This document shows positions 25,424 through 35,466 of a DNA stretch of 64,000 bases, one piece after another. Under the pieces are notes generated by a model. It saw nothing but the letters and a program-made list of their open reading frames with translations, had not been told where the DNA came from and did not search any database. Source of the stretch: Rapidithrix thailandica. Lineage in GTDB: Bacteria; Bacteroidota; Bacteroidia; Cytophagales; Flammeovirgaceae. Location of the stretch: NCBI RefSeq assembly GCF_039710355.1, contig NZ_JBDKWZ010000016.1:107320-171319 (forward strand), given 5' to 3'. The first letter of the stretch is position 1, and the number at the start of each line of letters is the position of its first letter. The position numbers and the translations under genes were made by a program.

Positions 25424-25975
25424 AATGCATATTTTTTATGGTCAAAATATTGTTATCAAATTGATAATCAAGCAGTTGAATATATCCTGTTGGGTGTTTT
25501 GAAAAACTGGCACAGCGGGAGGGTTTATCCTATCGATTGGAGGTACTAAGTCAATCCTTATATTAATAGGATATGCTAGTACAGTCCATCACCAAGCCCT
25601 ACACACTACCAAAGGGTTTCGCCCTTCCACCCACTTACTTTTTTGTTATTGCTACAAAAAAGTAGGCAAAAAAACGCTAGTCAGAAAGATGCTCCTCCCC
25701 GCCTTTCTGACGGCCAGCCCTGCTTCTAATTTGGCAAACTATATATGTTGAAGTAATCATCCCTTCTAAAAGTTGACAGCATTCAGCGGAATATTTGTCC
25801 AAATGTCCAGTAATATGAAACAAATACAGAAAGTAGCGCTGGTTTCATTAGTGAAAGTGTGAAATGGAGAATACGTGAGTAAATAAGGGTGTTTTTATCC
25901 TTCTCTCCCTCAATCCTTCTCTCTCCCCATTCTTCATCCTTTTTAACACTTTCCATTTCACACTATCATTCAAAA
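25424..25975. other. Structured gap between SusD and FG-GAP genes
   Basis: No gene. Two strong hairpins lie side by side: arms at 25637-25646 and 25654-25663 (ACTTTTTTGT/ACAAAAAAGT), and perfect 9-bp arms GTCAGAAAG (25680-25688) and CTTTCTGAC (25703-25711). The first is flanked by A- and T-rich runs and could terminate transcription in either direction. The sequence around them looks like a dispersed repeat rather than unique DNA. This may lower expression of the downstream lipoprotein and GH92 genes relative to SusCD. Confidence 0.55.
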
Positions 25976-27820
25976 TTATTCGTATCCTGGGTTTTGTTCT
26001 ATACTATTGTTACTCCGTTTAATTTCTTCCCTGGGAATCGGAAAGCGGTAATAGTGGTCTCCGGGCCAGGGAGTTCTCGGGTCAGCAGCGGTTATTTCCC
26101 CATAGGTGAAATGCAGGGTTCCTAACAAGTCGCCTTCTTGGGCTCCTGTCCAGTCCATGGTCACTTTGGTAAGTCCCCGGACGGGATTGAGGTCTATCTT
26201 GCCCGGTGCCGCTTTCCACCGCATAAGGTCAAAGAAGCGGGCGTCTTCCAGGTGCAACTCTACAGCACGTTCATTTCTGTATTCCCGGAGTAGCTCAGCG
26301 CCCGTACTGGTAATATCAGGCATGTTCACAGAGGCCCTTTTTCGCACTTTGTTGATATATTCCCGTGCCAGGGCCTCATTCCCCAAGGCGATTTGGATTT
26401 CGGCATAATTCAAATAAAATTCGGCCAGCCTCATAAACACGACCATTTGATTGTAATCGTAGTCAAAGCTTGCCCGGGGACCGGAAAAATCTAACAGTTT
26501 TTTAAATGTATACCCGGTTTGCACTCGCCAGTGAAAAGGGGTCAAACCCTTGACCCAATAAGTTTTGGAATCTCTGCCAAAGTCAAAAAGATCCTGCCCG
26601 TTGTTGGGGTCTTTTTGGTTAGGGTTTTGATACGGAGGCTGATTGTCCGGATTAGGATTTGCATCTTCCCAATATTCATAAAGCCTTTTGGTGGTTTTGG
26701 ACCCGTCATTAACCGTAAAAGGCCCTGCACCGGGATAAACAATCGCATTGTAGTAGCGGGGATCTCTGTTGACATTGGGGTTTTGCGGATCATAACCCGA
26801 GGCAGGGTTCACCGTGATCCCGTCTTCGAGATAGGGATATTCTCCGTTGGTCATTTGAAACATGTTCACAAAGGTCTGTGTAGCATTCAGCCTTTGCCGC
26901 GCATCAAAGCCACTGGGCCAAAAATCGTAATTATACCCCCAGTCCGGAATCCGGGTTTCCGAGGTAAAGGACTTGGCGAAGATCGTTTCATCGGATTTGA
27001 TGGGTTGAAGAAATAAATCTTCGTAAGTTGGGTGTAAGGTAAATCCGGCATCAATCACCGCTTTGGTAGCCGCTTCGGCAGCTTCCCATTTTGTCTGTTC
27101 ATTCGAAGGGTTGTTCAGCGGACTCGCCATATACAAAAGCATTCTGGCTTTGAGCCCCATGGCAGCCGCTTTGCTGATTTTACCGGGAGAAGGAGAGGTG
27201 CCGTCAAGTAATTCGATGGCTTTGTTGCATTCCTCCAGGACAAATTCAGCGACTTCGTCATACGTGTTCCGGCTCACGTCAAACGAGGCATCGTTTAAGG
27301 TGAAGCTCTTGGTAATCAGAGGCACTCCGCCAAAGTGACGGGACAGGTCAAAATACATCCAGGCCCTTAGAAAATGCATTTCACCTTTCATCGGGTCCAG
27401 CGCCTCCGGGTCGATATCGGATGATTCGGTATTTTCAAAGAAAATATTAACCCTTCTGATGTAATCGTACTGGTAATTCCAAATATCGGTGAGTGCCGTA
27501 ATATTATCCGGATTTATATTTCCTTCTAAGTATTCCCTGATGCCTGAGGCTCTGTTGTGGGTTTCCGACTGGGCGATGGCCAGGTCTGTCAGGGCAATAA
27601 ACCCACCGGTACCAGGGCTCCAATGAGGCCGCATGCCATTATAGGCATTGTAAACATAGCTTTGCAAAAAGGTAGCATCCTTAAAGACATCGTTTTCTGA
27701 AATAGCATTCAAGGGTTGTTTGTCCAAAAGGCCTTCACTACAGGAAGTAGCAAAATACCCCAAAGCCACAATGAGATAAGCTATGTTGGATAGCGCTTTT
27801 TTAAATATTGTATTTTTCAT
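25976..27820 (-). CDS. SusD/RagB-family outer-membrane lipoprotein
   Basis: 614 residues. Lipoprotein signal with cysteine in YFATSCSEG, followed by the SusD N-terminal region (LLDKQPLNAISENDVFKDAT), the TPR-like helical part (MHFLRAWMYFDLSRHFGGVP and KAAAMGLKARMLLYMASPLN) and the C-terminal SusD signature (RLAEFYLNYAEIQIALGNEA, then RNERAVELHLEDARFFDLMR). SusD-type proteins form the lid of the SusC transporter and bind glycan at the surface. Its gene lies 19 bp after SusC on the same strand. With GH92 in the same locus, the substrate is probably a mannose-containing glycan. Confidence 0.95.
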   Translation of the reverse strand: MKNTIFKKALSNIAYLIVALGYFATSCSEGLLDKQPLNAISENDVFKDATFLQSYVYNAYNGMRPHWSPGTGGFIALTDLAIAQSETHNRASGIREYLEGNINPDNITALTDIWNYQYDYIRRVNIFFENTESSDIDPEALDPMKGEMHFLRAWMYFDLSRHFGGVPLITKSFTLNDASFDVSRNTYDEVAEFVLEECNKAIELLDGTSPSPGKISKAAAMGLKARMLLYMASPLNNPSNEQTKWEAAEAATKAVIDAGFTLHPTYEDLFLQPIKSDETIFAKSFTSETRIPDWGYNYDFWPSGFDARQRLNATQTFVNMFQMTNGEYPYLEDGITVNPASGYDPQNPNVNRDPRYYNAIVYPGAGPFTVNDGSKTTKRLYEYWEDANPNPDNQPPYQNPNQKDPNNGQDLFDFGRDSKTYWVKGLTPFHWRVQTGYTFKKLLDFSGPRASFDYDYNQMVVFMRLAEFYLNYAEIQIALGNEALAREYINKVRKRASVNMPDITSTGAELLREYRNERAVELHLEDARFFDLMRWKAAPGKIDLNPVRGLTKVTMDWTGAQEGDLLGTLHFTYGEITAADPRTPWPGDHYYRFPIPREEIKRSNNSIEQNPGYE

Positions 27821-27839
27821 ATTCGTTGACAGGTAAGAT

Positions 27840-30800
27840 TTAGAAGGTTAGATTAAGCCCGAAGCTCAAGGTCTTCATGTTGGGGTATTGCGCCCCTTTT
27901 CCGCTATTGATAAACTCGGGATCACCTGCTCCGTACTTTTTCAGGTTATTGTAGAGCATAAATAAATTCTGGCTGGAGAAATACAGTCTCAAGCTTGAAA
28001 GTTTCACTTTGGAAAGCAAAGCTTTAGGGAGTGTGTAACCTAGCTCCATTGATTTTAACCGTATCCAAAAGGTGTCGTGGTACCAAAAATCATTGTTTGC
28101 CACTGCGGTACCTGTGGGGCGGATCCGGGGAAGTAAGGCAGTGGTATTTTCACTTGAATAACTATTGTTAGCCACATAAGTGAGGCCGTTACCATCCGCA
28201 CTGGTGCTAAAGCCATTGTCTAATCTCCATTTGGCCCCTCCTTGTCCTTGAAAGAGTACGCTTAAGTCAAAGCCTTTATACGTTGCACCTAAATTTAATC
28301 CGAACTGAACCTTAGGGAAGGCGTTACTGTCAAACCTGTACCGGTCATTGCCATCAATCACTCCGTCTCCATTTAAATCTGCAAAAATCAACCCTCCCAA
28401 CTTCGCATTGTTATAGTTTACATTGTTATCCAAATCGTCCTGTGTCCGGTAAATGCCGATCGCCTTATAGACCAGCGTTGACCCGAAGGGCATGCCCTCC
28501 AGTTTTTGATAGGGCTCTGCTTGAGGCACCTCGTCAAAGTAGATGATTTTGTTTTTATTGTAAGATACATTGCCTTGAGTGGTGAAGGTCAGCTCTCCAA
28601 AAATTTGCCGGTAAGAAGTCTGGAATTCAAATCCTTGGTTTTCCATTTCTCCGATGTTTTCATCCGGCAGCGCCAAGCCGGTGTAGCCGGGAATAGAGGC
28701 CTGTCTTCGTCCCAGGATATCCGAAGTTTTGATTTTGAAAATGTCCAGTTCAAAGTTCAATCTTCCATTCAGAATCCCGATTTCCAAACCCAGGTTGGAG
28801 GATTCCGATACTTCCCAGGTGATGTTGGGGTTGGGGGTAGTTAAGGCGGTAATACCGCGTACATCTCTTCCGTCAATCACATGCCCGCTGCTGTAGCCGA
28901 AAACTCCGATGTATTGGAATGGGTCTACCCGGTCATTTCCGGTTTTTCCCCAAGAGGCCCTCAATTTTAAATTGCTGAACAGATTGTCCGGGATAAACGA
29001 TTCCTCCGAAATCACCCAGCCAGCGGAAACCCCGGGGAAAAAGCCAAAGCGCCCTTCTTTGGGGAAAATAGGTGAGCCATCGTACCGGAAGTTAAACCCA
29101 AGTAAATATTTGTTTTTAAAATCATAGTTTAAGCGTCCGAAGTAATTCCGCCTGGAAGATTCCGAAGCGCCCCCGTTATTGTTCCAGTTACTGCGATCGG
29201 TACTTCCGGCAAAAAGCTGATCGATCTGTGGCGAATCAAAGCCGAGGCGCTGGGTCCAGAAGTTATTGTCCTGGTAGTCCATCTGTTCATAAGCCACAAA
29301 AGCACTGATATTATGGAAGGTATTAATCGTGGTGGAATAGGCCAGTTTGGTATTCAGAGTAATCCTTCTGCTTTGAGAGAAAGTTTCCTTTAAGCCGATG
29401 TCTTCTACGGTCCGGGAGGTTTTTTTTACGATTTGTCCCTCCGCATTTTTTTCGTAATAGTCCCATACATAATCGAAAGATTTATCGTAGTGCATGGTTT
29501 TCACAATGGAGGCAAAGCCATCCAAAGACAAGCCCTTGATAGCCGGAATATCGTATTTGTACCGGAAGGTTCCGTTGACCACATTGGCGGTGTATTTCCG
29601 GTAACCGGGGCTATGTACCCTTGCGGCCGGGTTTAAGTGAGACCAGCCTTCGGAAGGGTAGCGGGTATCTCCATCGATAAAAGCTTCTCTCAGCGGGCTC
29701 ATGACTACGGCAAAGTGCAGGTCTCCACCTGGTGCGGATTGAGGTGTTTGGGTGAATTTTTGCCTTAGCGAGAGGTCAATCCCCACCGTTAAGTCTTTGG
29801 TAACCGAGACGTCCAGATTACTCCGCACATTATATTGCCGGAGTTTCGTTTTGTCATCTCCGATCAGAATTCCTCCTTGAGAGGCAGTCCCTATCGAGGT
29901 AAAATATTTGATTTTTTCGCTACCACCCTGCATGGTCAAGGAGTGCCTGCTTTGCGCTACCGGGCCATCGATCAAGGCATCCCACCAGTCTTCCGATTTC
30001 AGTTCTCCGCTTTGATATTTGGTAACCAATTCTTCCGGAAAGTCGGGGTCAGTTCCGTCCAATGCCCGGCTGCTGTTCAGAATGTTCATGTACTCCAAGG
30101 CATCGGCCGTTTTTACCTTTGAGGTAGGAGACTGGTAAGCTTGTGAAAAGGAATAGGTAAAAGTCGGTTTGCCTACTTTACCGCGCTTGGTCGTGACCAA
30201 AATTACCCCACCGGCCGATTGAGCCCCATATATGGCCGCAGAGGCATCTTTCAAGACCGAGATGGACTCGATGTCGTTGGGGTCTAAGCGATTGAGGCCA
30301 TCGGGATCCGCATTGGCTACCCCGTCAATCACGATCAGGGCGGAGTTGTTTCGATATGTATTGAATCCCCTGACCAGGATTTCCGCATCGTCAAAACCGG
30401 GAACGGAACTGCGTTGGTTGACATAAAGCCCTGCCAATCTACCGGCCAATGAGTTGGATAAGGACACGGTAGGTGCTTTTTTGATTTCGTCCCCTGAGGT
30501 TTGGACTACGGCATTGGTCACTTCGGATTTTTTCTGAGTCCCATAACCCACCACAACGACCTCTTCGAGTTGTTGGGTATCCGGTTCCATTTGTACATCC
30601 ATGACTGAGGAGGAACTTATAGGGACTTCTTTCGATGAATAGCCGATAAAAGAAAAAATAAGCACGCCTTGTTCGCTTTTAAGTTTGAGTGCATAATTCC
30701 CGTCAAGGTCGGTAACGGTACCGTTAGATGTACCCTTCTCCAGGACACTGACCCCGGGTAACGCATTCCCGTTTTCATCTATCACTTTTCCCGAAATAGT

Positions 30801-30926
30801 CCTTTGCTCCTTTGGGCTTTGGGCTGCGGTAGCGAAGAGTATAGAAAATAAGAGGCATTGCAAAATCACTCCGAAAAGGACATACCTAGTCAGGGAGCAA
30901 ATTTGTGGTAGTAATTTGCATTTCAT
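27840..30926 (-). CDS. SusC/RagA-family TonB-dependent transporter
   Basis: 1028 residues. Signal peptide, then a carboxypeptidase-like regulatory domain (about 40-125: ISGKVIDENGNALPGVSVLE), a TonB-box-like VVVVGYGTQ, the plug domain (about 135-250: RLAGLYVNQRSS, NDIESISVLKDASAAIYGAQ) and a 22-strand barrel ending in YPNMKTLSFGLNLTF. SusC proteins import oligosaccharides across the outer membrane with SusD. First gene of the minus-strand locus. Its leader carries two strong hairpins. No local sensor or ECF/anti-sigma pair is adjacent, so regulation is distant or through the leader. Confidence 0.95.
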   Translation of the reverse strand: MKCKLLPQICSLTRYVLFGVILQCLLFSILFATAAQSPKEQRTISGKVIDENGNALPGVSVLEKGTSNGTVTDLDGNYALKLKSEQGVLIFSFIGYSSKEVPISSSSVMDVQMEPDTQQLEEVVVVGYGTQKKSEVTNAVVQTSGDEIKKAPTVSLSNSLAGRLAGLYVNQRSSVPGFDDAEILVRGFNTYRNNSALIVIDGVANADPDGLNRLDPNDIESISVLKDASAAIYGAQSAGGVILVTTKRGKVGKPTFTYSFSQAYQSPTSKVKTADALEYMNILNSSRALDGTDPDFPEELVTKYQSGELKSEDWWDALIDGPVAQSRHSLTMQGGSEKIKYFTSIGTASQGGILIGDDKTKLRQYNVRSNLDVSVTKDLTVGIDLSLRQKFTQTPQSAPGGDLHFAVVMSPLREAFIDGDTRYPSEGWSHLNPAARVHSPGYRKYTANVVNGTFRYKYDIPAIKGLSLDGFASIVKTMHYDKSFDYVWDYYEKNAEGQIVKKTSRTVEDIGLKETFSQSRRITLNTKLAYSTTINTFHNISAFVAYEQMDYQDNNFWTQRLGFDSPQIDQLFAGSTDRSNWNNNGGASESSRRNYFGRLNYDFKNKYLLGFNFRYDGSPIFPKEGRFGFFPGVSAGWVISEESFIPDNLFSNLKLRASWGKTGNDRVDPFQYIGVFGYSSGHVIDGRDVRGITALTTPNPNITWEVSESSNLGLEIGILNGRLNFELDIFKIKTSDILGRRQASIPGYTGLALPDENIGEMENQGFEFQTSYRQIFGELTFTTQGNVSYNKNKIIYFDEVPQAEPYQKLEGMPFGSTLVYKAIGIYRTQDDLDNNVNYNNAKLGGLIFADLNGDGVIDGNDRYRFDSNAFPKVQFGLNLGATYKGFDLSVLFQGQGGAKWRLDNGFSTSADGNGLTYVANNSYSSENTTALLPRIRPTGTAVANNDFWYHDTFWIRLKSMELGYTLPKALLSKVKLSSLRLYFSSQNLFMLYNNLKKYGAGDPEFINSGKGAQYPNMKTLSFGLNLTF

Positions 30927-30964
30927 AGATTTGTATAAGTTTTATTAGTAAATAATTGAACTAA

Positions 30965-31027
30965 GGCCCACTCATCTCGACCATGAGGGGGCCTGCAGCG
31001 GCCAATCTTTCCTAGAGAGATTGGCCG
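30965..31027 (-). promoter_or_regulatory. Double-hairpin leader upstream of SusC
   Basis: Read on the gene strand, the first hairpin has perfect 10-bp arms (31018-31027 and 30999-31008, CGGCCAATCT/AGATTGGCCG). The second has 11-bp arms with one mismatch (30983-30993 and 30965-30975, GGCCC then CTCAT). Together they span about 60 bp and end some 40 bp before the SusC ATG. A regulatory or stabilising 5' leader is likely; no T run follows, so a plain terminator is less likely. Confidence 0.55.
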
Positions 31028-31904
31028 TGTGTTTAGGAACTATCAAAATTTTTCATTTTTTAAACTATTTGAAAGCTAGGTGGTTTTGGTAAATACTGCC
31101 AAATCCGGAAAACCTAAAATTATTGATTTCCGGAAATCCAAAAGGTCATAAGCTGGTTTGTCTTGAAATAGCTGATTGAGTTTTAATGGAAGTGATTAAA
31201 CGCCCTGTTAATAGACGCTTGATCATGATGTGGAAATTTAAAGAGACCTTTTCACCTTTATCCTTTCTCAAGAAAGAATAATGAGTTGGTCTAATATACA
31301 TTCACTTTTGTATGTTAGAGTTGTTTATGTTTCCTCTTTTGAAAGGTAACGTCTCCGGTCAGGAAACTCAATTCATTATTTTTTTTACGGAACGTAATTC
31401 TATCATTTTCCGAAAGTCACCCCCTCCTAAAAGAATTTTAAACATACTCATTAAGTAATTTATACAACTGTTATTTGTTAGCAGACTGAATCAATAAGTC
31501 ATTTTAAATTATGTTAATCAATATGTATATATGTTTGAACATAATCAAAAGTATTTAATAAAATAATTAAATGCAATTTTTTTCGGAATTATTAAAAGTT
31601 TGTATTCTGTTGTTAGTGCATGTTTAAAACTCATCCATTTCAAGAGCAAAGGACCTATCCCGGAAAGGTTTTTACTAGGACCCCTACCTGGGTTTCGCAT
31701 TTGGAAGATCAATGCGAATATCTTTCTGCACTTTAACCAAGAAGTCAGCTTGGGTAGGAGCATGGTTTCAAAGTTCCTTTGAGGGTAATTCAACCACCGT
31801 GAAAACACTCTATCGGACCGGGATTGGATGTCATTTGCATGGCGCTGATTCACCTGGCTATTCATTCAACACCTTCTTGAAGTATTTACTCACTTTCACT
31901 CAAG

Positions 31905-31939
31905 GAGTATATATTCTGACTCGATCAGAATATATACTC
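31905..31939. repeat. Perfect 15-bp inverted repeat
   Basis: GAGTATATATTCTGA (31905-31919), loop CTCGA, then TCAGAATATATACTC (31925-31939). No T run on either side and no adjacent gene. Confidence 0.65.
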
Positions 31940-32171
31940 ATTCACTTTCATAAGTGATCGGGTGGCTTGGAATTTATACCATCCAGTCAATCGTAGCATA
32001 TTCCAAAACAAAGTGAATAGTATCTTTGGCTTGGTTATATCTTGTTGCTCAATGGGTTAAGTTTATTTAGAATTACCTGCAAATAAATGAAAGATTTTGA
32101 TCCATACTTTGTTATGGTATTAAAAATAGCGTAAATCGTAAATAAGCAATAATTTTCTCAACATAGATGTG

Positions 32172-32204
32172 AAAGCTGAGGGGCTACTGCCTTTCAGCTT
32201 TTTT
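32172..32204 (+). terminator. Orphan terminator-like hairpin
   Basis: Arms AAAGCTGA (32172-32179) and TCAGCTTT (32194-32201), loop 14 nt, followed by a T run to 32204. No gene ends nearby on the plus strand, so it may end an untranslated transcript or be the tail of a lost gene. Confidence 0.5.
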
Positions 32205-32339
32205 CTTGGGTAAATTATTCCAAAGTCGTATTATCAGAGCCTCTTTAAATTTTGTTCTTTGGGTCAAAAATGCCCATTTCAGGAACTTCAGTGTAGTATT
32301 TTGAATGACCGGTAAGGCTAATATTCTCCGGTATACCTG

Positions 32340-32383
32340 ACCACCGAATGTCGGCCACCGAGTGTCGGACCACCGAGTGTCGG
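32340..32383. repeat. Three tandem 14-15-bp palindromic units
   Basis: ACCACCGAATGTCGG (32340-32354), CCACCGAGTGTCGG (32355-32368) and ACCACCGAGTGTCGG (32369-32383). Each unit is itself a small palindrome, CCGA-N3-TCGG. Confidence 0.75.
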
Positions 32384-32894
32384 ACCATACTATTTTGAGA
32401 GTCCTAAACTATTACCAAAGGAACAGCCACTCAAAGGAGTGCCTCCCATAGGGCAGTCCCGCAACGAATTTTAAACATATTCCTAATTATTTTTTATCCA
32501 TTCACGAAAAAAATACAGCGCTTTAGGTGACTTTTTGATCTCATGGAGTCTTAGAGTTGAACATAAGAAAACCGTTCTTTCTTGAATTTATGGAATATTT
32601 TGTTATATTATAACAAGAGGGTAAAGTTTAATCTACAAATAAGCGAATCCCTAAAAGGCTTACACTATTCTCCTTACTAAATCTGTTAAATAATCCAGCC
32701 TACAACAAGGCATACACTTGGTTGTGCAACTCCACTCAAGTACTGAATTGCCCTTATCATCTTTTCACTTTCTAACTTCCAGAAGGGTAAAGGTGCGTCT
32801 TGTAGAAAAGCCACAGGGTAAACCTGTAGCGATTTAAAAACAAGTTGCAAAATCAAAGTGAAGAAAACCGGGTATTTACACAGAAAGTCAAACT

Positions 32895-34061
32895 ATGAAA
32901 AATATTACGATTACATTCTTCCTGTTATTGGGCACATTTTCTTCTTGGGCACAACATCCGATTGTCCATTTTGATATGGATAAATCGAATTTTGAAGAAG
33001 GAGCGCCATTGCCGGCAGCGTCTAATTTCTTAATACACGGGATCATCGAAACCCAAATCGTGATGGTAGAAATTTTGGTATTGGACAAAGTGGGAAAAGA
33101 AAATCGTCCGCCACTCTACAGTAATTTATGGAAGCAGCCCTTATATGAGCAAAAGCGTGAGTTTTATATTCCGATCAGTTATAAACTGAAAGGGGGTGCA
33201 GAGTATGATTTTATAATCAACTATTACCGGAAGGCAACTTCCGAAGAGATGGATAATTTGCAACAAGAGCTGTACCATTCCCTGGATGTTTTTTTGGAAC
33301 AGAACCTTGAGTTGCGCAAGAAAAAAATTAGCCTCTTGTCAAACGGACGCACTTTGGTGAAACAAATGAACCAAATTGTATGGCAAGGATTGAGCTATTA
33401 TCGCAATGATAAAGAAGTCCGTTTCGAAGGCTTTTCCGATTTGGTAGTGGAGCAGATCAATATGCTTCAGAAAAAAGATTATAGTGAATTGATGGGGGAG
33501 AAAACATCTGCCACCGAAAAGCTAAACAGTGCAAATGAATTGATCAGGCAACTGCAAATACGGCTTCGGAGTGAAGTGGCGCATTTGTTTAATACAGAAT
33601 TGGCAGTAATCAGTTTTAGTAAACATATTGATAACTATCCGGTAGAAAAAGTCAAAACCATTGTAACCCTTTACGGAGGGTACGGAGGAGTAATGTTAAA
33701 AGAAAAGTTCGATGAAGAGGATACCGATGCGGCATTTATGTTAGGCTTGTCATTGCCCCTGGGCAACCGGGCCTTTCACAGTAAGTTTTGGAGCAATACC
33801 TCTGTTTTATTTGGCTTCTTTTTGGAAGATTTTGAGGGAGAAAACGGGCTGGTGGTCAGCGGACCTATTATAGACAAACCGATTACATTAGGTTTGGGGT
33901 ACCGGGTATTTGAATTTATGCGCTTATCGGCAGGTGCAGTGGTGTTGAACAATGAAGGCAGTAACAACGGACAGACACATTATAATACGGATGTGTACGT
34001 ACGGCCTTTCGTAGGTTTTACTATGGATGTAAAACTCTGGGTGGGATTGGGTAAACGTTAA
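32895..34061 (+). CDS. Exported protein with coiled-coil region and barrel-like C-terminus
   Basis: 388 residues. Signal peptide MKNITITFFLLLGTFSSWAQ. The middle (about 110-235) is long, charged and helical (LQQELYHSLDVFLEQNLELR, then NSANELIRQLQIRLRSEVAH). The last ~150 residues show alternating strands typical of an outer-membrane barrel (KTIVTLYGGYGGVMLK, VYVRPFVGFTMDVKLWVGLG). No family was recognised. It is followed by an OmpA-family gene after 18 bp and then a small barrel gene, so the three probably form an envelope operon. Confidence 0.75.
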   Translation: MKNITITFFLLLGTFSSWAQHPIVHFDMDKSNFEEGAPLPAASNFLIHGIIETQIVMVEILVLDKVGKENRPPLYSNLWKQPLYEQKREFYIPISYKLKGGAEYDFIINYYRKATSEEMDNLQQELYHSLDVFLEQNLELRKKKISLLSNGRTLVKQMNQIVWQGLSYYRNDKEVRFEGFSDLVVEQINMLQKKDYSELMGEKTSATEKLNSANELIRQLQIRLRSEVAHLFNTELAVISFSKHIDNYPVEKVKTIVTLYGGYGGVMLKEKFDEEDTDAAFMLGLSLPLGNRAFHSKFWSNTSVLFGFFLEDFEGENGLVVSGPIIDKPITLGLGYRVFEFMRLSAGAVVLNNEGSNNGQTHYNTDVYVRPFVGFTMDVKLWVGLGKR

Positions 34062-34079
34062 TTTTAAACAAAGAAAGCG

Positions 34080-35423
34080 ATGAAAAACTATCTCCTTTAC
34101 ATACTATTGTTGTTTGTGAGTAGCCCTGTATGGGGGCAACATTACCCGTCGAAAAGTAAATTCCGGCCTCCCCAAATCTATGCCTCTTCTCAAGCTTCGG
34201 AATATCGTCAGGAACTGTTATTCCCCATATTGAACGATACCTTGCCTTTGATCAAATTACATTACCGGAAGTTGGTAAAACAAAGTCCTGCATTGATGCA
34301 AATGCAGCCGGCAACCCAACAGCCAATGGAAAGAGCAACAGTAAAACAAATTCCGCCTGTAGAAACCAAGCCTCCTGTTGATAGTCTTTTTTTGTTTGAA
34401 GATTTTCATACTGACCGGAAAATAACCACCCTTCCCATGGTGGGTGTACAGCCTGAGGAAAAGCCTGCAGATTCTTCTGCTTCTAGTTTAAAAGCAAATA
34501 CCAAGATTTTTTTGGACCTGGATCAGGATTCGTTGGCTTTACCTTACAACCCTCAAGTGCTGTTTCCGGTGACCCGTCAAGTAAGAACTCAAGCGTCCAA
34601 ACCGGATGAATATATCCGGTTAAGCCCACCTGTAAACGAAATGAAAACGGAAGAGAATATAGAAGAACAAAAGGAACCGAGTGAATCCTATATCACTTTG
34701 AAGGAAGCCGAAGAAGATCTGGACAGAGAGTATTTATTAAGGAAAAATGAATTGCTGAAAAGGCAACTTGAATCAGGGCCCGAAAGCAGGTATTATCATG
34801 ATAAACACTCCATTATTACACCGAGCTTAGGTTATGTACATGTTCAAGGGAAAAATAAAGAAGCGTCTCATCCTGAATCCGACAGTGTAATGATGGCACT
34901 ACAAAAACAGATTGAAGAGCTCACCTCCCAGGTACAAGCTTTGCAAGCGATAGTCGATACTGGTATAGTTGAAGCGGATTCACTAACGGAAATTCCTGAA
35001 AAAGAGCTGTCAGAGCCGGAACCTCAAGAGGAACATTTACCTGTCTCTGTAGACGAACAACCGAGTACTGAGGCGTTTGCCAAAGCCTTTCCGGACACTA
35101 TTCAACCTGTTTTCTTCCAGGAGAGTGTCTACTTCCAGGTGAACTCGAGCAGCCTTAACGAAGCTTCCAAAGCCAAACTATATACGTTAATTGAATATTT
35201 GAAAACATTTCCGGATAAACATTTAATTCTCAAAGGATATGCGGATAGTAGGGGAGACAAACAGTTGAATATGAGGTTGAGTCGTGAAAGAGCCCATTCC
35301 GTAAGGGATTATTTATATTCCCAAGGGATTGACTTGAAAAGGGTTTCGATTCAGTATTTTGGGGCGGATGAAAACGAGTCTGATTTTACGTTGGCCCGGA
35401 GAGTGGAAGTAGTCATTGACTAA
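34080..35423 (+). CDS. OmpA-family protein
   Basis: 447 residues. Signal peptide MKNYLLYILLLFVSSPVWGQ, a long low-complexity, proline- and glutamate-rich middle, a short coiled coil (MMALQKQIEELTSQVQALQA, near 275-295) and a C-terminal OmpA domain (about 345-447: LILKGYADSRGDKQLNMRLS, then ERAHSVRDYLYSQGIDLKRV). The OmpA domain binds peptidoglycan, so the protein likely anchors an outer-membrane assembly to the wall. There is no N-terminal OmpA barrel. Second gene of the presumed three-gene operon. Confidence 0.87.
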   Translation: MKNYLLYILLLFVSSPVWGQHYPSKSKFRPPQIYASSQASEYRQELLFPILNDTLPLIKLHYRKLVKQSPALMQMQPATQQPMERATVKQIPPVETKPPVDSLFLFEDFHTDRKITTLPMVGVQPEEKPADSSASSLKANTKIFLDLDQDSLALPYNPQVLFPVTRQVRTQASKPDEYIRLSPPVNEMKTEENIEEQKEPSESYITLKEAEEDLDREYLLRKNELLKRQLESGPESRYYHDKHSIITPSLGYVHVQGKNKEASHPESDSVMMALQKQIEELTSQVQALQAIVDTGIVEADSLTEIPEKELSEPEPQEEHLPVSVDEQPSTEAFAKAFPDTIQPVFFQESVYFQVNSSSLNEASKAKLYTLIEYLKTFPDKHLILKGYADSRGDKQLNMRLSRERAHSVRDYLYSQGIDLKRVSIQYFGADENESDFTLARRVEVVID

Positions 35424-35466
35424 GCCAAACGACTATCATTTTATTCGTTAGATTGACTGTGAAATC

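Larger units (their letters stand above)
31028..32894. other. Long geneless region with several repeats
   Basis: Nearly 1.9 kb without a supported gene on either strand. It holds a perfect 15-bp inverted repeat with 5-nt loop (31905-31939), an orphan terminator-like hairpin (32172-32204) and a short tandem repeat (32340-32383), each listed separately. Between 31600 and 31860 a minus-strand stretch with several stops gives protein-like pieces (PTQADFLVKVQKDIRIDLPN), which may be a remnant of an unknown gene. The promoter of the SusC locus should be at the left end and that of the envelope operon at the right end; no clear consensus match was found. Confidence 0.5.

Noticed and set aside
31545..31865. 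A 106-codon minus-strand frame in the geneless region.
   Set aside because: Composition is unlike neighbouring genes, it overlaps another equally poor plus-strand frame, and no domain is visible.
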